A stretch of DNA of 64,000 nt from Anthoceros angustus (taxonomy: Eukaryota; Streptophyta; Anthocerotopsida; Anthocerotales; Anthocerotaceae): assembly GCA_010909165.1 (NCBI GenBank), contig VJWM01000063.1, forward strand, positions 558,001-622,000, given 5' to 3'. This document shows positions 57,197 to 64,000 of the stretch, one piece after another. Under the pieces are notes generated by a model. The model was not told where the DNA came from and did not search any database. It saw nothing but the letters and a program-made list of their open reading frames with translations. Position numbers and translations under genes: made by a program. Position 1 is the first letter of the stretch, and the number at the start of each line of letters is the position of its first letter.

Positions 57197-60172
57197 ATGG
57201 CGACGGCGCTGGCTGATAAGAACGAGCTCATCCTGCAGGCGGTGCAGGGGAACGAGGCAAGCATCAGGGAGCTGCTGGCTCTGCAGTGCAAGCAGCTCAT
57301 CGCTCTGCTGTGCGAGGTGACGGGGCAGCACAAGGCGTACCTAGGGCAGTCGAAGCGGAAATTGACGGAGCAGATCATCCGCGCGGCGGCGCTGCGGGAG
57401 GGCATCAAGCTCGAGGGCAGACCGTGCATCCCGTACCCCGACCCGCCCCCGGCGCCGGCCCGGGAGGGGCCGCTGCCCAGGAAGCGGACCAAGCTCGCGC
57501 GGCTGGCCCCGTTGGCTAACCCGCCTCCCGGGGCCGGGGAGTTTTACGGCGGGGGCGTGGTGTGCCGGAACGTGGCCTGCCGGGCCGCCGTGAGGCCGGA
57601 GGAGAGCTTTTGTAGGCGCTGCTCCTGCTGCATTTGCAGGAAATTCGATGAAAACAAGGACCCTAGCCTGTGGGTGGTGTGCGGGGATGATTCTCTCGAC
57701 CCCGGCCGCGGGAGCGGGTGTGGGTGTAGTAGCCACCTTGAGTGTGCACTCGGGGCGCAGGTGGCCGGGGTTTCTGTGGAGTCCGGGTCGCCGTGGAAGC
57801 TGGACGCGGGGTACAGCTGCTTGCAGTGCGGGAGCGTCACCAACTTGTTTGTGTACGTTGTTGCTGCCGCACACTGCCTAGCTGGTTTTGTGGGTTGTTG
57901 TGTTGCTTTCTGGGCTATTGTGTGGGTTTGTGGATTGTTGTGCTGCTTCGTGGGCTGGGTTACTGTGTTGCTGGAGAGGGAATGCTTATCTGGGGTTTTT
58001 GTGGGTGGGTGCTTGTTTGTTCGTTTGTTCGTTTGTTCGTTTGCAGGAGTTGCAAGAAGCAGCTGGAGAAAGCAAAGGAGGCCAGGCGTGTGGACACGGT
58101 TTGCCAACGGCTCTCGCTGGCGGACCGGATTTTGAACGGGACGGAGCGGCACAAGGAGTTGCATTCCGTTGTGACGGAGGCCGTGCATACTTTGGAGAAG
58201 GAAGTGGGGCAGCTGGAGACTGCGGCTGTGAGTGCCAGCAGGAGCTGTGTGACACGGCTGAAGAACGACATCTGGGACCAGCTCACGGTCTGTCTGGGGT
58301 ATGCCCTGGATATGGTTTATAGCCAGTTGCAGAGTCCTGAGAAATTTCCCCAGTGTCAGCCTGAAGGTGAGTTGTGCTGTGTTCTGTCGTGTGTGAAGCT
58401 GTTTGGTGCGGTGGACGGGTGTGGCGAGGTGGTGATGTCTGTTGCCGCTGTTTTCAGGCAAGGTTATAGGGCGCCCCATTGAGGTGCAGGTTAAGGCTGT
58501 GAAGTCTGATTCCATAACTGTGAGCTGGAGGACTGACGATCAGGTGCTGGAGGATATGGTGTCGGAGTTTAAGATATGGATATGCAAAGTAGGGGAGTTG
58601 AATTTCACGGCGGCCCCAAATTGTGTGTTCAAGAGCACGGAGAGGAGGGCCATTGCCCACTACTTGGATGAGGGCACTGATTATGTGTTCAAGTTGGTGG
58701 CTTTTGAGGATGATAAGGTTGTAGGTCTTGGGGAGGTTACTGGGAGTACGCCCAAGGCCAATCCTCCCCCACCTCTCCAGCAAAAGGAGGAACAGGAGAT
58801 GAAGGACTCGGTGCTTGTGCCGCCACAGGAGCTGAAGCTGCCGGAACCTATAAGGCCGCAGTCTGTGCATGGGAAAGAGGATGAGAAAATGCGGGATATG
58901 TGTGAGGCGGCTCGTGCAGTCAGCAGTCTCCAAAATTGGGGGAAAGCGGATGGGGAGACAATCTCTGTGGAGAAGGATTTACAAGTCCATGGTGGCAGAG
59001 GCAAGGAAAGGTCGCCGCAGGTCTCTGAAGGTGAAGAACAGGTGGGGTTTGGGAATTCTCATGGAGCTTCATCCGTTACTCACAGCAGCGGGCAATTGCC
59101 TGTGGAAACCCCCCAGGTCTCGTCCAAAGAGGTGGTGGAGACTGAGAAAGTTGAGGAGAAGTCACAGCAGCTACATCAGACAGTGGAGACGGGGAGAGAG
59201 GCAGATGAGTCGGCTTCTGCATCAGAATGTGCAAAGTTAAAGGTGATCGAATTGGAGGAGGTGAGGTCGCCAGGTACCACTCTTGTGCAGCAGGAAGATG
59301 TCCAAGAACCTCTCCAAGTCGAAGACCAGCCAGATGGCAATGTTGTTGAAAGGGTGCAAGAGGATGTATCGGCGTCGCAGCAGACTTGCCTCACTGGTGT
59401 ACCTGTTGCTGAAGAAGCTGACCTACAACATGACGTTGCTGAAGGAGGAAAGACCTCCCAAGGCCCAGATGGATCGGAGCAGGAGAAGGAGATTCAGACA
59501 GACTCTCACCAACCAGAACCAGAGCAGAAGGTTACTCCTATAGCAGTGGACAAGGGTGCAGTGGAACCTGTTGTGATTTGCCAAACTGAACGAGCGGGTG
59601 CCAAGCAGAGTATTCATGAGACTGAGGGACACAAGCTTCAACACGCCAGTCCGAATCCGAGTGCCATGGAAACCGAGGGATACAAACTTCAAAACGGCAG
59701 TTCCAAGCCAATAAACATGCATACTGAGGTACACAATCCGCAACATCTCAATCCTACGCCAAGTATGATGGGGACTCCGCAGCAGCAGCTTCAACATGTG
59801 GGTCCCAAGTCTACCAACATAAAGCTGGGATGCAAGACTTATCAAGACGTCAGTTCCAAACCAAGTACCATGGAAATGGAAGGACGTCAACTCAACACGT
59901 GAGTTGTATGCAAAATATGGAAAGTAGGGGACTCAGGGGTCTGCCAGTGCATTTGAGCTGTGTGTGAAAGTCATACTCAGCTTGGAAAAGAGCCATCTGC
60001 CATCTGCATTTCGGAGGCATTTCTAACCTGGTTAAGTAGGAGGGCCTCAGACAGAGAGAGAAGGGAGGTGGTCAACGTTTTTATAGATACAATGTCTGAC
60101 CAACTGGAACAGTTAGCTGAACAATTGATTGACACCTTTGAAGAACTAATGACTGAAGAGGCCAAGATTTGA
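57197..60172 (+). CDS. VEL / VIN3-like PHD-finger protein
   Basis: A VERNALIZATION5/VIN3-like (VEL) nuclear protein. In other plants these join Polycomb repressive complex 2 to silence target genes. Exons are 57197-57852, 58047-58366, 58458-59898 and 59948-60172, GT/AG and phase-consistent. Domains: an N-terminal helical part (ELLALQCKQLIALLCEVTGQ), a Cys-rich PHD superdomain (VCRNVACRAAV, FCRRCSCCICRKFDENKDPS, ECALG...GYSCLQCG), an FN3 domain (SDSITVSWRTDD...YVFKLVAFED) and a C-terminal VEL domain (FELCVKVILSLEKSHLPSAF / LTWLSRRASDRERREVVNVF / EQLAEQLIDTFEELM). A ~330-codon insert between FN3 and VEL contains about five degenerate ~22-residue repeats (LQHASPNPSAMETEGYK type). One C seems missing near 60031, shifting the frame inside the VEL domain. 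The last intron is only 49 nt. About 880 residues, longer than most VEL proteins. Confidence 0.9.
58014..58046 (+). repeat. GTTTGTTC microsatellite at a splice acceptor
   Basis: About four copies of GTTTGTTC run directly into TTTGCAG at the 3' end of VEL intron 1, serving as its pyrimidine-rich tract. Copy number changes here could affect splicing. Confidence 0.8.
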
Positions 60173-62229
60173 CTCTATTGGAAGTGGGCCTGACGGTGGT
60201 CGTTGAGATCAGGGATCCGAGGATGGCTGCCCATTCACCTCTGAAAAGGTGAGACCTGCACTCATCTGCCTTCAGTTCTTCCAGAACAGATTCTACTTGG
60301 ATCCCGAGCTCTAAATTTTGTTCATTCCCTTTGAAAGGTGCTTGCTGAATGGCTGTTGTAGAATACACATTCTGATCCCTTTGTATATCAATGCTGTACG
60401 AGTTCTGGACCATTGTGCTTTGGGCAGTTTTTCCCTGGGTACATTGGTAGACTTTTGTATGAGTTGAACCAAAGATTTCCAGTAGTGATCGTTACTTTTG
60501 TACAGGATTGATGCCGATTCCGGTCGCTGGTGGATGGCTGATAAAAGGAGAGCTGAATTTTAGGAATCTTGACACGATTGTATTAAATACGATGTAGCTT
60601 AATAATAAGAGATAATTACCTACATAAAATCCTTAGTGTCATCCTCCTACTCGTATGTATGTATCCTCCAATCTATCTAATTGAAGGTGAAAAGAAGACA
60701 AGTGGCGCATTTGGTGTTACCGCAGCGAGGGTTGAAAATGCTTGGTGCATGGCTACGTGTGGACACTCGGCGAAAATGCTTGATGCATGGCTACATGTGT
60801 GGAATGGAGTACATAGCAGTATGATATAAGTGTCTTGGGCATGGCACATGTTTAACAAGCGTTGGCGGGATGTGAAATTGCTTAAGCTTTGTAAGTACAC
60901 CTTGTTGCATCTTGTCGTGCAGGCAATTGTTGATCTATGAGCTTTGTTATTGAGTCAATTGCATTTTATTGGTGGTCTTGATTGTATTGCATGATGTCTT
61001 TTGCATCTTGTGAGTATCTAGGCGTGGCGTTATGATGTGAATATCTTAGTGGGCGTATGCTTTAATAGCGGCAGGCGTGTATGGAGCATAGATGATACAC
61101 GGTAGAAGCGTGAATTTCTTTGTAGTATATAGCATGGTAGTATTATTTGTCCTATGTGTGTGATTTGCTATAATAGAGATTCTTTATGGCTGGATGCGAA
61201 GATGACCATACGAAGTGGGAAAGAGAAGAATGAAGTGAGGAAAGGACGGTTGAGGTCTTGATTGTTATGCTTGGATAAGGCGGATAGAAGCGCCTTGCTG
61301 CACTAACGGTGTTTGGCAAATCACTGAAGAATAGATGTAACTTCAAACACTGGATGTCTTACATGTGATACATCACATTAGTCGATATGAAAAATAATAT
61401 GCACCTGATTGGAAGAAAATGGGTGATAGGCCAGAGCATAAGCGAAGGTAGAGATGATTAGTGGATGGAGTGTAGAGGGCATTAGATGTTGGAAGAGTTG
61501 CATGATATAAACATTTAACACCATAAATTTTGAAGGGTAAATACACAAATCTTCCTATCATTTGGACCCTCTTCCATGAGCGCCAATCTAAAACACCAAT
61601 TCTTTTTCAGGATGATATGACCATTGTCATAGAGACCTACGACATACAATTAACTTTTGAAGACTTGATTGCACGGGCCCACTACGAGGCCACCCCGACC
61701 TACCGGTGGCGGACATGGAACTGGAGATAGAGTTAATGGTTAACTTGACAGATGTCTGAACATAGGGTGACAATACTAGGATATAGAAAGCCCGACATTG
61801 TGTTATCACCAGACAATCTCACCAAAACCAAGAAAATATAAACATCAAAGCTGGAACATCCAAGTGTCTCCACGGATACACTCGTGGGGACTAATTTGGG
61901 ACTCGCTTGGGTGGCTTTGAGAACCATAATCTAAAAGCGACTTCTAAGTTCGCATATATGCCACTTCTTGGTCGTCAAAATTATCGTTCCCACCCATGGC
62001 AACCCAGCATCTTCATTCTCTTCCTCTCACGGAATCATCAAAGGTTGGGGCCAAGGATGCCCACGGCATCAAAATGCCTGCTTTGTGGGCCCGGGTCTTT
62101 CAGCGATGGCGGTAGGGGCGCCTTCACAATCCGTGTCGTTGTAGGAAGAAGTCCGTTCCCAAGGGAATGATAGGCTCGTTTACAGCGTTTGTGATTCTTA
62201 CCGTCCTTAGCGCTCGTTCGGCCTCAACA
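60173..62229. other. downstream of VEL gene, no gene recognised
   Basis: About 2 kb, largely AT-rich, with only short frames on both strands. The VEL 3' UTR occupies the first few hundred bases. From 60700 to 60800 a short near-repeat (AAATGCTTGxTGCATGGCTAC) occurs twice. I see nothing else. Confidence 0.45.
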
Positions 62230-63480
62230 CACACATACTAACTACTCACAACGTTCACCGTCTGGGCCGGTATGGCCAAGCGTTTGAGACCCGTTCGGCG
62301 TCGTATCGTTCACATCCGTCCCTCACATCGGTCCTTTCCTCTCTCCCCTCGCTACACTCTTGGTCTTAGAAAAGGCCAGATTCTGATCGGACCTCCTCGT
62401 CGTTCATGGGCCTCTCCGTCCGGCTCTACCGCCCTCCGGAGTTCCTCCGGCTCACGTTCAGTCCGTTCGGTCGGCGCGGCTCGGGGCGAGCCGATCGATC
62501 ACCCTTCCACACACACACACAGCGTTAGTCGTCACACGGGACCTTGATCAATCTCCCGGGCTCGTGCACCTTTCGGTGACTCGGGACTCACGTTAGCAAG
62601 AAGACTCACAAAGGTGCAAAGCGGCATCAACACCAAGAGAAAGATGCTTTACTAGGCGACCTCGGCCCTCTTATCTGCGCCCAAGCGGCGTCTTTATTAC
62701 CCCTATTACGTGCTTCGGTATACCCTAATCGGCCCTACCATCCTCCCCTATCTCCTTGCCGGCATTTGGGAAGGTCACAGGCCCGCCTCGGAATGGGTGG
62801 TCAATCCCGTCACAGCGGTTGTGGTCGCAATCGGATGATCCGTGGCGGGCCTCCTCTCTCCGGAATCACAGCCGGGTTGGGCTCGTCGTCGACCCGCCGT
62901 TACCACGTCATCCTCCCTGGCCTCCCCAGGTCGCCGGTGGGGCCACCTATCTGCTCCCCTAGCGTAAGTCGAAGGGGCTCCTCCTTCTTGCCGATCCGGT
63001 CCTCGAGGTCTGTCTCGACTCACAGACTTGAGTCCGGCTTATTCACAGGTCGGCCCTGGGTCACCTTGTCTGCAGGTCCGGACCTCGGTCGGACTTATTA
63101 GGGGTCCGGACTTGAGTCGGACTTATTAGTCCGGACTTGAGTCCTCCCTCTGAGGTCCGGACAAAGTCGGACTCCACCAGGTTTCCTCCCTCAGGACTCC
63201 TCAGTGGCTCTCCTCGAAGTCCTCCATTTCCCGATCGCCCGGTGACTCCCGTTGGCCCCTCCTTCCATGGTGAGGTGCGGGGTGCTTACCTCGATCGCAT
63301 CCGCTCCCTCGTTACGCTCCTCTGCTCCTCTCCGCGCTCCGTCATCTCAAGCAGGGGCCACTAGGGTCCCTGTCTTTGTCCCGTGGCCTTCATCTCCTTA
63401 GGCCTTCCGGTCCGTCCGTTTGCGGTGAGGGTTCTCGGAGCTCGGCGTGGTAATAGGCAAAGTCAGATCGACTTGTTGAA
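62230..63480 (-). repeat. LTR-like repeat, minus-orientation copy
   Basis: Reverse-complement counterpart of 46590-47790. The best-matching part is 62530-62705, where the minus strand reads AGTAAAGCATCTTTCTCTTG, TTGCTAACGTGAG and ATCAAGGTCCCGTG in the same order as the other copy. GTCCGGAC words cluster at 63070-63165. Sequence divergence is large, with many indels. No coding domain was found. Confidence 0.6.
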
Positions 63481-64000
63481 TTGCCTCTTCCACGTGTGCG
63501 GGCACCGATACTCCCTCGCCATAAGTGTTGAGGGCGTCTTTGCTCGGCTTGTTGGGCCACCTCTCCCCAGTTGGTGGGCCGGTATCGCGAGGCTACAAGG
63601 CGGCCTCGGTCACCTCCTGCATTGCCCTGTTGCTCCACTCCGGCTCCGTCGTTTCCTCTCCATTGCCGACTTACCGCCATAGCGCGGCGTTCCCTTCCTT
63701 TCTCGGTGGACGGCTTCTTTTGCTTCCGTGCTCGCGCTCCTCCGTTCATTACGGCCTTTAGCTCATGACTCCCTCTCCAGGGTCGGATACCTCCGTCAGG
63801 CTCCGGACTTCCTCCGGCTCATGCAGCAGCAGCGTCCAACTCCTTGGATAGTCGCCGATTTTCCTCCGTCTTGAGAAGGAGGCACTCTATTTCGTGCTCG
63901 AGTCGTGGATTCTCGTTGAGAATCACTGCTCAAGCGCATCTTGGGTTGTAGCTCAGGCGTGTCCTTCTTCCTCCATCTGCGCCTCTCCCTTCCTGCGGGT
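63481..64000. other. right edge, probably interior of the minus-orientation LTR-like element
   Basis: GC-rich sequence with open frames on both strands and no recognised domain. Its position next to the LTR-like repeat suggests internal element DNA running off the window. Confidence 0.35.

Overview
This is nuclear DNA of a land plant. It holds spliced genes with canonical GT/AG introns, plant-type gene families (VEL/VIN3-like, Tubby-like, STAR1-like ABC ATPase, PPOX/PDX3, isoflavone-reductase-like) and many dead transposable elements (Ty1/copia, non-LTR, CACTA). Most introns are only about 50-200 bp, and the non-LTR reverse transcriptases are of a kind I associate with non-flowering plants. 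A lycophyte-like or other non-flowering lineage is therefore possible, but this is a weak inference.

Layout. 1-25.5 kb is a tandem segmental duplication of about 13.5 kb. Each unit holds an ADPRibase-Mn-like metallophosphatase gene (- strand), a block of tandem repeats and dead non-LTR elements, and an amidase-signature gene (+ strand) that runs tail-to-tail into an ADPRibase-Mn gene with only about a dozen bases between the two stop codons. One ADPRibase-Mn copy is nearly complete (14.06-12.27 kb), one runs off the left edge (exons 1-3), and two are 3' fragments. There are two near-full amidases, each with small frameshifts, and two 3' fragments. The second unit carries a 1.93-kb copia fragment that also occurs at 31.6 kb, with 10-11 bp microhomology at both joints.

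25.5-31.2 kb: a STAR1/ABCI17-like ABC ATPase (-) and an intact five-exon, 309-aa isoflavone-reductase/PCBER-like reductase (+). 31.6-33.6 kb: copia RT/RNase H fragment. 35.2-35.6 kb: a three-copy tandem repeat. 35.96-44.89 kb: a CACTA (En/Spm) element with matching termini, a 3-bp target duplication and a decayed TNP2 transposase. 46.6-47.8 and 62.2-63.5 kb: two diverged, inverted copies of an LTR-like repeat that flank a gene island. 48.9-50.9 kb: decayed copia gag-integrase.

The gene island holds an F-box-less Tubby-like gene with nine exons and an open frame of 445 codons. It also holds a PPOX/PDX3 gene (-) whose pyridoxamine-phosphate oxidase domain is intact and intronless but whose NAD(P)HX-epimerase half is frameshifted, and a VEL/VIN3-like PHD-FN3 gene (+) with one apparent frameshift in its C-terminal VEL domain. 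The last two are head-to-head.

Many frameshifts look like consensus errors. Duplicated copies differ mainly by 1-3 base indels in homopolymers and by exchange of CTG/CAG with CCG/CG/TCG. Broken genes here should be checked against raw reads before being called pseudogenes. No RNA genes or CRISPR arrays were found. I see no clearly new biochemical system; the most unusual features are the repeated convergent amidase/ADPRibase module and the microhomology-bounded copia patch.
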